Shown here piece after piece: positions 1 through 7,426 of a stretch of 8,340 nucleotides of DNA. Position 1 is the stretch's first letter; the number at the start of each line of letters is the position of its first letter. The notes under the pieces are model-generated. The model did not search any database. It was not told the DNA's origin and saw nothing but the letters and a program-made list of their open reading frames with translations. Made by a program: the position numbers and the translations under genes. The stretch comes from Ignavibacteria bacterium (GTDB lineage Bacteria; Bacteroidota; Ignavibacteria; Ignavibacteriales; Melioribacteraceae): assembly GCA_027347805.1 (NCBI GenBank), contig DAIEQP010000114.1, positions 1-8,340 of the forward strand. Direction: 5' to 3'.

Positions 1-1213
1 TAATTCTTCCATTCGTATTCAGAATTAAGCGTTGAACTACATTTCTAATTTCCCTTACATTACCCGGCCATTTATAGTGAAGTAAAATTTCTTTTGCATC
101 TTCATCAATTTCAGGAATATCAATTCCATAATCCAAACTAAAGTAATTGAGAAAATGATCGAACAGAAGAAGAATATCATTTTCTCTTTGACTTACAGAG
201 GGCAAATCCAGTGAGATAACATTTAACCTGTAGTAAAGATCTTCTCTAAACCTCCTGTTATTTACTTCATCAGCAAGATTCTTATTTGTGGCGCATATAA
301 TCCTAACATTAACTGATATTTTTTCAGTTCTGCCAATCTTTTCAATTTCACCTTCCTGAATTACACGAAGTAATTTTACCTGTGCGGTTAAAGGCAATTC
401 AGAAATTTCATCAAGAAATATTGTTCCGTTATTTGCAATTTCAAATAATCCCGGTTTATTACCTGTTGCGCCTGTAAAAGCTCCCTTTTCATGTCCAAAC
501 AACTGACTTTCAATCAGGTTATTCGGAATACTGCCGCAGTTAATAGGAATAAAATTTTCCAGGCGTCTTTTACTTTTCAGATAAATATTCCAGGCAACCA
601 ATTCTTTTCCTGTTCCAGAAGGTCCGCTGATTAAAATATTAGCATCACTTTTTGAATACCGTTCGATTTTTTCCCTGAGGCTACAAATTGATTCAGAATT
701 GCCAATGATTTTTTTTGATTCTAGAATTGTTTCAACATTTTGCTTTAGCTTCTTATCTGTACGATTTTGCTGTTTCTCCAATCGCTTTCTTTCATATGCG
801 TTGAATATACTAAGTATAAAATCTGTCGGCTGATAAATATAATCTTCAATATTTCCAGGATATTTTGTGCAGTACCAAATTGCCCCAGATTGCAATAAAC
901 TATTTGCGAAATTATAATTGGTAATGTTAATCGTCATTTTTGTGATAACAATAATCTGAATGTACTGATCCGCATTTTTTATTTTTGCAATCAGATCCTC
1001 GCCGCGCAAACCGCCTGATATTTGGTAATCTAAAATCACAACGTCATATTTATCGGGGCTGGCATAGATTAGTTCAAGAGCAGCTCTTCCATTAGAAACA
1101 ACATCAAGAATTTTCAACCGTGTTTCATAAAAACTAATTGTGTTTTTAACACGGGTAACATCAAATTCTTCGTCTTCTATCAGTAGTATGCTTATTTGTT
1201 CTTTTGCAGACAT
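1..1213 (-). CDS. NtrC-family sigma-54-dependent response regulator, C-terminus cut by window edge
   Basis: A phosphorylation-controlled activator that remodels sigma-54 RNA polymerase by ATP hydrolysis in the cytoplasm. The first 404 residues are visible. Residues 5-125 form a receiver domain with acidic pocket E13/D14, phosphoacceptor D62 in ILDYQI, T91, and K117 in TKYP, where K-P is usual. A linker follows to about 165, then the AAA+ domain: Walker A GPSGTGKE at 197-204, the sigma-54 contact loop GAFTGA at 244-249, Walker B with D268/E269, arginines in FRED (R323) and YYRL (R329), and the sensor II stretch WPGNVRE at 382-388. The Fis-type DNA-binding helix-turn-helix expected next lies beyond the edge. 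The ATG follows the kinase stop by 2 bp with no clear Shine-Dalgarno sequence, so the two are probably translationally coupled. It is the evident partner of that kinase. The family is certain; its targets are unknown, although a sigma-54 promoter precedes its own operon. Confidence 0.96.
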   Translation of the reverse strand, partial: MSAKEQISILLIEDEEFDVTRVKNTISFYETRLKILDVVSNGRAALELIYASPDKYDVVILDYQISGGLRGEDLIAKIKNADQYIQIIVITKMTINITNYNFANSLLQSGAIWYCTKYPGNIEDYIYQPTDFILSIFNAYERKRLEKQQNRTDKKLKQNVETILESKKIIGNSESICSLREKIERYSKSDANILISGPSGTGKELVAWNIYLKSKRRLENFIPINCGSIPNNLIESQLFGHEKGAFTGATGNKPGLFEIANNGTIFLDEISELPLTAQVKLLRVIQEGEIEKIGRTEKISVNVRIICATNKNLADEVNNRRFREDLYYRLNVISLDLPSVSQRENDILLLFDHFLNYFSLDYGIDIPEIDEDAKEILLHYKWPGNVREIRNVVQRLILNTNGRI

Positions 1214-1215
1214 AA

Positions 1216-2697
1216 TTAATTTTTAATTGTAAGAGTAAACGTGCATCCGCCACCAGGCATATTTTCAACATCTAATCCCCAGCCGCATTTTTCAACCGCC
1301 ATCTGGTATGCAATGTAGCAGCCGTATCCCGAGTTAGTTCCATCCATTCTTTTAGTTGATTCATTTTCAAGGAAAATTCTTTTAATACCATTATCAAGCA
1401 CTTCCAGCAATTCCTGTTTTACACCAACGCCATCATCAGCAATTTTAATTTGGGAGATATTTTGTGATCTGTCGTAATATGTACTGATATGAATTGAAAC
1501 AGATTTTTTACTGCCATGGTCTATGCTGTTTTGAATAATCGGTTCAAGAATCTCCCAAACCACAAATTCGTTCACACATACAGGCGGCAGAGAGTCATCG
1601 AGTTCAAGTTTGAAACTGAACATTTCATTCTTTGATGATATTCTTAAGAAGATATAATTAACAACGAAACGAATTACTTCGTTAATATTTGTATGAAACA
1701 TCGGATTAATTATTGTATTTATTTCTTGGTCATACCATTTCATGTCATAAATAATTCGTGATATAAAATTTGAATATGTTATTACACGTTTCTTTATTTC
1801 ATTTACATCTTCCTGACCTATTTTTCTAACATCTTCTTTTATAAAACCAATTATTTTTTCAGCTTTGTGGTGGGTATGATAAATCCGTTTTGTAAACAGA
1901 GATTCCTTTTCAAGCCTGATTTGTTTTTTTATATTTTCTTCATGTTCATCGAATAATTTTTTCTGTGCTTCATTTCTTTCTTTAACTGCCTGGGAGGACA
2001 CATAGAATATTGCAAGCAACCCAATAAATATTAGCACAGAATATATTATTGCTGCTCTATCAAAATTGCTGCTAACTTCTTCAGTAAGGAAGGAAAAGTC
2101 GGGTGTAATTTTCATATACATTACACCAAGATATTCTCCGTTGGGAACAAACGGGACAAGAATATTAAATGTTTTTTGATTCTTCAGAGTACTAAAAATT
2201 GTTTCTGAACCCTTCATTTTTTCTTTTATTGAAATGAAAAGTTTAACACCCTCCGTATGTTTTTCAGCTTCACTATTATATGGTTCGAGCCTGTTAGCAA
2301 GGTAAGCATATAACTTTTGTCCGCTGTCAATTACATACAGTTTATGGTTCTTCATCAGAATAAGGCAAATGTCTTCAACATTTTTCTGTATAAGCTGCTG
2401 CTTAAAAATCACATTGAATGAATAAATAATTTTCCCTTCCTCATAATCTTCTACTGTTTTTGCAATAAAAAGATTTTCAAAAAGGAGTTCCATGCTTGTA
2501 GAAGTTACTATTGCAAGACGTTCAGCGGAATATTTCTGATACCAGGTTTGGGTTTGAACAAGAAAATTATTCAGTGATATTTTTTGAACAAAGGCGAATG
2601 TAATTTGAAAAATAATCAACACAACAAGAAAAACAGTTACGTGTTTTATTTCAAAACGGTACTGAGAAAACTTATTTTTAAATTTTTGCCTAAGCAT
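1216..2697 (-). CDS. Membrane sensor histidine kinase with extracytoplasmic sensor domain and atypical H-box
   Basis: An inner-membrane kinase of 493 residues, expected to phosphorylate the sigma-54 regulator encoded 2 bp downstream. TM1 is at about 18-37 and TM2 at about 215-233. The roughly 175 residues between them resemble a Cache/PAS-like sensor, with strands such as ICLILMKNHKLYVID and GEYLGVMYMKITPDF. A charged helix (about 236-270) leads into the dimerisation region. The catalytic ATPase domain is clear: N-box EPIIQNSIDHG with N390, G1 box DDGVGV at 421-426, and a G2-type SGYGCYIA stretch near 456-463. The phosphoacceptor region is odd. It reads YHTHHKAEKI (273-282), with histidines 274, 276 and 277 but without the usual H-E/D and downstream proline, so the phosphorylated histidine cannot be named with confidence. 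The gene starts 5 bp after the binding-protein stop with no Shine-Dalgarno sequence. The sensor may read the neighbouring tethered binding protein, which is an inference from gene order. Confidence 0.92.
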   Translation of the reverse strand: MLRQKFKNKFSQYRFEIKHVTVFLVVLIIFQITFAFVQKISLNNFLVQTQTWYQKYSAERLAIVTSTSMELLFENLFIAKTVEDYEEGKIIYSFNVIFKQQLIQKNVEDICLILMKNHKLYVIDSGQKLYAYLANRLEPYNSEAEKHTEGVKLFISIKEKMKGSETIFSTLKNQKTFNILVPFVPNGEYLGVMYMKITPDFSFLTEEVSSNFDRAAIIYSVLIFIGLLAIFYVSSQAVKERNEAQKKLFDEHEENIKKQIRLEKESLFTKRIYHTHHKAEKIIGFIKEDVRKIGQEDVNEIKKRVITYSNFISRIIYDMKWYDQEINTIINPMFHTNINEVIRFVVNYIFLRISSKNEMFSFKLELDDSLPPVCVNEFVVWEILEPIIQNSIDHGSKKSVSIHISTYYDRSQNISQIKIADDGVGVKQELLEVLDNGIKRIFLENESTKRMDGTNSGYGCYIAYQMAVEKCGWGLDVENMPGGGCTFTLTIKN

Positions 2698-2702
2698 TTA
2701 AT

Positions 2703-4025
2703 TTAATTTGTTAATGGCCAGTAATCAGTAATTATTTTTCTCTCAATTCGGATAGCCTCGGTGATTTTTTCCAAGGCTTCATCAACAGAAATACGCCTGT
2801 TCAGCGCCTGTTCAAAATACATAGACATAATTTTAGAAAACTTTGTGTAATCTTCATGCGCCGGTCTGTGCATTCCCATTGTTATCATTTTTTTTATTTG
2901 AGGAATTTCAGAATACTCTTTAAGATATTTTTCTCCCTCATAAAATTTTCTTGTAACGGGATAATAGCCGCCTTCTTTATAAAATATTTCCTGAGATGAA
3001 TCGCTCAGAAGATATTTCACAAAATCAAGCACTTCTTTTTTCTTATCAGTAAATTTTGAAACCATCAAATTCCAACCACCGAATATAGAACTTGGCTTTC
3101 CTCCCTTAAAATATGGAAGAGGGGCTGTTCTTAAATGGCTTTCTTTTTCATAATTAAAACGGCTTTCCTTAAAGTCCTGGCCATATGTTGGCCATCCCTG
3201 AATAAACAAGCCATCATTCTTAATGAAATATTCATAGCTCGGTACCTCAGTAAAATTTGTAACTACTGCAGGAGACACTTTGTACTTCGATATTAAATCA
3301 ACCAATAATTGCAAAGCCTTTTTCGCTTCGGGTGTTTGCATATTAAAATCATATTCCTGAAAATAATTTGGCTTTAAACTGTAAAGGAGCTGCATATATA
3401 CACAAATCAAGCCCTCGTAATCCGCACCATGAAAAAGGTAATATGGTTTATCGATTCCAAATTTTTGCCCAATTTGTATGAACTCTTCCCAGGTTATACC
3501 ATTATTTACTTTTTTGATTAACTCATCTCCCCCTTTTAATCTGGATAAAATATCTTCACGATAATACATTAAACTGGGACCCATGTTTAACGGAACGGCT
3601 ACTAGTTCGCCGTCGTAATAACATGTTTCAAGTGAAGATGGTAGGAGGCGCTTTTTTTCTTCAGCAGGAAAATATAAATCAAGTTTCTCTGCCCACTTTG
3701 CAAAACGCTGAACCCAAATCAAGTCAACGGCAAAAAGATCAATACCATCACCGGTACCTCTTAAAGAGCGGGCAAGAACTTCTTTTCTTTCATTAGTACT
3801 AAAATCGAAATTAGGAAAATCGATTGGGACAACTTTTATTTTCCCCTGATTAATCTTATTATAATTATCGATCAAAATTTTATGCGCTGTTGTAATTCTG
3901 TCTGCATAAAATATTTGTATCTCCTCACTTGGTTTATTGATGGATTGAAAAGTGAACAACCCGACATATACAATTACCAAGAAGGCAAGAACTATCCAAA
4001 TTATCCTGTTCTTAAAATTTATCAT
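2703..4025 (-). CDS. Membrane-anchored family-1 extracellular solute-binding protein (probable sugar sensor)
   Basis: A 440-residue protein of the ABC-type sugar-binding (SBP family 1, MalE-like) group. The N-terminus has a short positive stretch (KNR) and one long hydrophobic helix at about 8-27. It lacks both a lipobox cysteine and an obvious A-x-A cleavage site, so it is probably an uncleaved inner-membrane anchor with the binding domain outside. Family features include an opening strand IQIFYAD with a following helix, the segment GDGIDLFAVDLIWVQRFAKW at about 92-111, the mid-domain stretch GELVAVPLNMGPSLMYYRED, an aromatic-rich cleft, and a late GGWNLMVSKFTDKKKEVLDFVKYL stretch. Length is typical. 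No permease or ATPase gene lies in the window. It is first in an operon with a kinase and a sigma-54 regulator, which suggests a sensory rather than a transport role, as in known binding-protein/kinase three-component systems. The ligand cannot be read from the sequence; a sugar is likely. A candidate sigma-54 promoter ends about 30 bp upstream of the ATG. Confidence 0.88.
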   Translation of the reverse strand: MINFKNRIIWIVLAFLVIVYVGLFTFQSINKPSEEIQIFYADRITTAHKILIDNYNKINQGKIKVVPIDFPNFDFSTNERKEVLARSLRGTGDGIDLFAVDLIWVQRFAKWAEKLDLYFPAEEKKRLLPSSLETCYYDGELVAVPLNMGPSLMYYREDILSRLKGGDELIKKVNNGITWEEFIQIGQKFGIDKPYYLFHGADYEGLICVYMQLLYSLKPNYFQEYDFNMQTPEAKKALQLLVDLISKYKVSPAVVTNFTEVPSYEYFIKNDGLFIQGWPTYGQDFKESRFNYEKESHLRTAPLPYFKGGKPSSIFGGWNLMVSKFTDKKKEVLDFVKYLLSDSSQEIFYKEGGYYPVTRKFYEGEKYLKEYSEIPQIKKMITMGMHRPAHEDYTKFSKIMSMYFEQALNRRISVDEALEKITEAIRIERKIITDYWPLTN

Positions 4026-4323
4026 CCCAACTATTCTGATTAATGAATTCGGCTATATTTCAAAGGCAAGATTCATACCAGCGAAAATTTTAACAGCTAT
4101 AAATCATATGTTTATTTCTGTAAAGGAACTTCGTTTTTTAATTGTTTTTCAAATAATGAATCTTTCTTCTTAAGATGGAATTCTTCCGTTTTATTTAATT
4201 GATTAATCCGATTATCATTTTAATATTTCTTTATCAAAAAGAAAATCTGATTATGCTTAAGTCAGCCCGAATTATTTGAATCTTATTTCGCTTAATTTCC
4301 AAAATTTGACTGGACTATCGTCA
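4026..4323. other. 298-bp non-coding region between the hydrolase and sensor operons
   Basis: Between the GH5 stop and the binding-protein ATG. No reading frame here resembles a protein; minus-strand ATGs lead only to peptides of about 10 residues or fewer. It holds the candidate sigma-54 promoter at 4065-4080. Further upstream, where an enhancer for an NtrC-type activator would be expected, are short symmetrical or repeated elements: TCTTAAGA at 4168-4175, TAATC-C-GATTA at 4204-4214, CTTAAG at 4256-4261, and the octamer TC(T/C)GATTA at 4035, 4207 and 4246. None is strong alone. A 7-bp A+T-rich inverted repeat lies at 4226-4244, but I see no convincing intrinsic terminator for the GH5 operon. 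Confidence 0.6.
4065..4080 (-). promoter_or_regulatory. Candidate sigma-54 (-24/-12) promoter of the binding protein-kinase-regulator operon
   Basis: Read on the minus strand this is TGGTATGAATCTTGCC. The -24 GG and -12 GC have the required 10-nt separation, and the site agrees with the consensus TGGCACG-N4-TTGCW except for two -24 bases and the last base. The predicted start is near 4054, leaving a leader of about 28 nt before the ATG at 4025. The operon it precedes encodes a sigma-54 activator, which makes functional use plausible and points to autoregulation. No experiment supports this. In A+T-rich DNA a chance match is possible, but position, spacing and context agree. Confidence 0.7.
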
Positions 4324-5427
4324 TTAGTATTCCTTAAGTAATTCCAGCATTTTTCTATCCAGTTTGAATCCTTTATAATCCTCATATTGAACATCGGGTC
4401 TTTCGCTATTCAACACACCAAAACTTCCTTTCAAATTCCACATTGCATGTCCCCATCCGGCTTCTTTCCAAAGAGAAAGAATATCATGCATCCATCTGAT
4501 GCAGACATCATGTGGCGTTTTGTTAAAACATCCCCATTCACCAACATGAACAGGAACACCAAGATCAGTAAGTGGTTTCCAACTATTAATTAATTTTTCC
4601 CGCAGCGCGTCTTTATCCCAAACTTTTCCGTCATCAGCTTTTAACGGCCATGTTGGCGGATTAAAAGTTTCTTTTTCATCATTAGGAACCCAGGTTGCAG
4701 TATAATGACTAACAGCCATCGGATCGTATCCGCGAGTACTCTGAACAATTCCAAGTTGTGCAACTCCCATAACCGGATTTCTTCCAATATCTTTACCATC
4801 AGCAAATATTAAACGATCCGGGTCTTCTTCTCTAATTGCGGAAACAAGTGCGTTAATAATTTCAACATATCTTGATTCATCTTTCATTTTAGGAGGTTCA
4901 TTTATTAAATCAAAACTTAATCTTGAACTTGGAATACCAGCGTAGCGTCTTGCAAAAATTTTCCAATGATAAACTGTTGCATTCAAAGCTTTCTGCATAT
5001 TTTCCGGCGTATCGTTAAAGAGATCCATTGGTTCCAAATTTCTTCCGTTTATACAATAACCAGGCACACGATGAAAACCCAAATTGATATGAACATTGTA
5101 TTGTTTACCGAAATCAACAACCTCATCAATATCTCTAAGAACGTTTTCGTCAATATTATACCAATCATCTTTGCTGGCCCAGTTCCAGTAAGACATTGGT
5201 ATACGGGCAAAATTCAAACCCCAGTCCGCAAGAATTTCAAATTCTTGTTCATCAAATTTTCTTCTAGGGCCAATACCGCCGGTTTTATTTGTAATATTAA
5301 AACCTTTGAATCGAGGAATTTTGATTAATTCTTTTTCTCTAATTTTTGTTTGCGGGAAATTGAATCCTGATAAAGAAGCGCCTAATGCTAATGTACTAGT
5401 GGATTTGATAAATGTTCTTCTATCCAT
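4324..5427 (-). CDS. Tat-exported glycoside hydrolase family 5 (cellulase-type TIM barrel)
   Basis: A retaining endo-acting glycoside hydrolase of 367 residues, probably cutting a beta-glucan or beta-mannan outside the cytoplasm; the exact substrate is not readable. The N-terminus MDRRTFIKSTSTLALGASL is a twin-arginine signal with RRxFIK. It is followed by a single (beta/alpha)8 domain with no binding module. All usual GH5 residues are visible: R75 (NFARIP), H119 (LGFHR), N176-E177 (LINEPP, acid/base), H241-x-Y type SHY (H241, Y242), E297 (VHVGEWG, nucleophile) and W330 (AMWNLKG). I chose the ATG at 5425-5427 over the in-frame TTG at 5440-5442, because a Shine-Dalgarno GGAGA (5436-5440) sits 8 nt before the ATG and overlaps the TTG. 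The ATG start also puts the twin arginines at residues 3-4. The gene begins 17 bp after the 627-residue hydrolase-like gene, so the two form an operon. Length suits a minimal GH5 enzyme. Confidence 0.95.
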   Translation of the reverse strand: MDRRTFIKSTSTLALGASLSGFNFPQTKIREKELIKIPRFKGFNITNKTGGIGPRRKFDEQEFEILADWGLNFARIPMSYWNWASKDDWYNIDENVLRDIDEVVDFGKQYNVHINLGFHRVPGYCINGRNLEPMDLFNDTPENMQKALNATVYHWKIFARRYAGIPSSRLSFDLINEPPKMKDESRYVEIINALVSAIREEDPDRLIFADGKDIGRNPVMGVAQLGIVQSTRGYDPMAVSHYTATWVPNDEKETFNPPTWPLKADDGKVWDKDALREKLINSWKPLTDLGVPVHVGEWGCFNKTPHDVCIRWMHDILSLWKEAGWGHAMWNLKGSFGVLNSERPDVQYEDYKGFKLDRKMLELLKEY

Positions 5428-5435
5428 AAAAGATT

Positions 5436-5440
5436 TCTCC
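5436..5440 (-). promoter_or_regulatory. Ribosome binding site that fixes the GH5 start
   Basis: On the minus strand GGAGA lies 8 nt upstream of the ATG at 5427. It is the clearest Shine-Dalgarno sequence in the window. It overlaps the alternative in-frame TTG, which has no such sequence at a useful distance, so the ATG is favoured. Confidence 0.75.
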
Positions 5441-5444
5441 AATT

Positions 5445-7328
5445 CTAATTATTATGTATTTGGAAAACTCTAAATGAGTGTGGTTTAATACTGAAAGTAT
5501 ATTTCATTACTTCGGTATCTGGAATCCCCCAAATTTTTTGAGCTTTATCTTTTACTCCAATTATTTCCTCATGTGTTAACAAATCATAAATTTTTGCAGG
5601 ACTATTTTTTATTACAAGCTTTACTGAATTTTTGTCGGGCAAAAACGATTGAACAATCTTTAACTTATTATCATAATCAAATAAAGATATTTGGGAAACC
5701 GCTTCTAAATAAGTATCAATATCCTGCGAAACTATTTGCCGGATCCTATTTAGAACATCCGCAGGATAGTTATAGAAATCAGAAATATTTTCCGGTATGG
5801 TCAAGACAAATAATGTTCCATTCCCATATTTTGCCGAGTGTAAAATCGGATAACCATTTCCATTAACTAAACATGAAATATCTTCCCAGGAATCGTTTGT
5901 GAAATATTCTATCTGTGGCATTAATATTTTTTCATTCGATTTACATTGCCAATTTCTTCCTACAACAAAGTTATCAACAAGAAATTTTTTATCAGTATAT
6001 CTAAGTTCTACAATATCTTCTATTCCTTTTCCCTGCAATGCTTTTAGCAATCCCGATGTAATTGTAACATTCTTTCCCCTCAATAATTGCTGCTTAATCT
6101 TTTTAATAATATCAGAATCGTATTTAGCACATTCAGTAAGCAGAATCATGGATTGATCTTCAGGAAATTCGGGATAAAGATCAATTGGAATTCCAATCAT
6201 ACCTAAATAGTTGTGAATAAAATCTTCACCAGATGAGTGAAATGGTTTGTAAGATTTTATTCCTAGGGGCTTTCCAAGTTTACCAATTATTGAATCCACA
6301 AGATTAAATGTAAATCCGGCGGCCAGAGCAAAAGATGGTTTTATTTTTTCATCTTTGTTTGATTGGTTAAAAGCATTTAACATTACATCATAGTTAAAAC
6401 TTGGTTTTTCATCCTGCCATTTAGCTCTATCATTATTTGTTATTAATCTTTGGATGGATCTAAAATCGAATAATGTAATTTCAGATGCCTTAGCAAAAAG
6501 AGTAAGCCAGAGTTGCTCGGCATATCTATCAAGATAAAATGAACCAAACGGATCTACCCAGCCACCTCCATTACCACCAGGTTTTAAATTTTCGAAAAAT
6601 CGAATGATTTGAAAACTTTCATACTGCTGCAAATGCTGGTTCGAAATTACAGGATCTCTTGTTTCTGTTCCTGTATAAATTCCGTCAAATATTTTTGGAC
6701 CTGTGTCTAGATTAAATCCTAATCCCTGAAAGTGTTCGTACCAGTTAGGATATTTAATAACGATTTTCACTTTAGAATTCACAGCTTTGGCAGGATTAAT
6801 TATCAGGTTTTTCGCGGCATCGGTCATTAGCTTCAATCGAAAATTCGTCCAGCTTAATTTACCCTTTGCTTTAATACATAAATCGCATTTGCAGCTTGTA
6901 AAGAAAAAATCGTCAAGTATGAATTCATCGAAATGTTTTGCTGTTAGGACCGCAATTTTTTTTGCTAGATTTCTATGTTCGGAATTTGAATAACAAAAAG
7001 TTTCAAAATGATTTGCTTCATTTATTGTGTAGGTAATTCCTCCGGCAACTTTTATTCCTTTACTAATGAAATACTCTTTTGCTTTATCTATAGTTTCATC
7101 ATCGACAATTATTTTATCACGATGAGTTTCAAGATAAATTTTATCCACTTTTAACTGACTAGAAATATTTGTCCAGATAGAATCCAACTTTTTCAAGTTT
7201 TTCATTTCTCTAACTTCATAAGCTCTTGCATAAACAGAAACAACAAAATTTTTGTAGTTCCCAGCAGTTGCATCAAAATAAGAGAAACTAATCAGAACAA
7301 GAATCCACAAACATTTTTTCATAATCAT
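5445..7328 (-). CDS. Secreted putative glycoside hydrolase, distantly GH42-like with CxCxxC zinc-type cluster
   Basis: A 627-residue exported protein with a Sec-type signal peptide (about 1-22, ending ATA-G, no lipobox). Residues about 27-330 look like a TIM barrel. About 345-545 resemble the glutamine-amidotransferase-like (trimerisation) domain of GH42 beta-galactosidases, and about 546-627 an all-beta C-terminal domain. Length and order match GH42. From memory of that family, FCYSNSEHR with C112 and CKCDLC with C146, C148 and C151 match the four zinc cysteines. FENLKPGGNGGGWVDP followed by LWLTLFAKASEITLFDFR resembles the nucleophile region, making E246 a candidate nucleophile. The acid/base Asn-Glu position reads LDDFFF (D139, D140), so activity may differ or be lost. 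The N-terminal barrel strands do not resemble typical GH42, so this could be a separate family. The first ATG has GAAG 8 nt upstream; a second ATG two codons later is less well placed. It is first in an operon with the GH5 gene. Confidence 0.7.
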   Translation of the reverse strand: MIMKKCLWILVLISFSYFDATAGNYKNFVVSVYARAYEVREMKNLKKLDSIWTNISSQLKVDKIYLETHRDKIIVDDETIDKAKEYFISKGIKVAGGITYTINEANHFETFCYSNSEHRNLAKKIAVLTAKHFDEFILDDFFFTSCKCDLCIKAKGKLSWTNFRLKLMTDAAKNLIINPAKAVNSKVKIVIKYPNWYEHFQGLGFNLDTGPKIFDGIYTGTETRDPVISNQHLQQYESFQIIRFFENLKPGGNGGGWVDPFGSFYLDRYAEQLWLTLFAKASEITLFDFRSIQRLITNNDRAKWQDEKPSFNYDVMLNAFNQSNKDEKIKPSFALAAGFTFNLVDSIIGKLGKPLGIKSYKPFHSSGEDFIHNYLGMIGIPIDLYPEFPEDQSMILLTECAKYDSDIIKKIKQQLLRGKNVTITSGLLKALQGKGIEDIVELRYTDKKFLVDNFVVGRNWQCKSNEKILMPQIEYFTNDSWEDISCLVNGNGYPILHSAKYGNGTLFVLTIPENISDFYNYPADVLNRIRQIVSQDIDTYLEAVSQISLFDYDNKLKIVQSFLPDKNSVKLVIKNSPAKIYDLLTHEEIIGVKDKAQKIWGIPDTEVMKYTFSIKPHSFRVFQIHNN

Positions 7329-7368
7329 AAAATTTACTTCAGCATTGGAAAAAATTTGTTAAACCGGG

Positions 7369-7403
7369 CGAATATACCAATTCCACAATGCCGGCTTCAA
7401 ATA
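7369..7403 (-). promoter_or_regulatory. Candidate Bacteroidota-type housekeeping promoter for the hydrolase operon
   Basis: On the minus strand TATTTG (7398-7403) and TATATTCG (7369-7376) are 21 nt apart. This fits the Bacteroidota primary-sigma pattern of a -33 TTTG and a -7 TAnnTTTG, with one mismatch in the -7 box. It lies 41 bp upstream of the ATG, in the only gap between the hybrid kinase and the hydrolase operon. I found no correctly spaced GG-N10-GC sigma-54 site in this gap. A+T-rich sequence makes chance matches fairly common, and the call assumes the host has Bacteroidota-like promoters. Confidence 0.4.
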
Positions 7404-7426
7404 GTCTATTAAGCAGTAAAAGAAAA

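Noticed and set aside
3952..4173. Plus-strand open frame of 73 codons overlapping the start of the binding-protein gene
   Set aside because: It is antisense to the binding protein's N-terminus and to its promoter, has low-complexity composition, and matches no family I recognise. It looks like a chance frame in A+T-rich DNA.
4192..4204. IHF-like site between possible enhancers and the sigma-54 promoter
   Set aside because: AATCAATTAAATA on the minus strand has a mismatch in the TTR part of the consensus, and such matches are common in A+T-rich DNA.
4226..4244. Inverted repeat TTTCTTT-N5-AAAGAAA as an intrinsic terminator for the GH5 operon
   Set aside because: The stem is only 7 bp with a single G-C pair, and no T-tract follows it on the minus strand.
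5440..5442. TTG as start of the GH5 gene, adding five residues
   Set aside because: The Shine-Dalgarno GGAGA overlaps this codon and is properly spaced to the ATG at 5427, which also gives a normal Tat signal.
4387..6993. Several plus-strand open frames of 68-120 codons opposite the two hydrolase genes
   Set aside because: They lie wholly inside the well-supported GH5 and GH42-like genes on the other strand and show no domain, signal or ribosome site of their own.
7329..7426. Sigma-54 promoter for the hydrolase operon
   Set aside because: I checked each GG on the minus strand in this gap; none has GC ten bases later.
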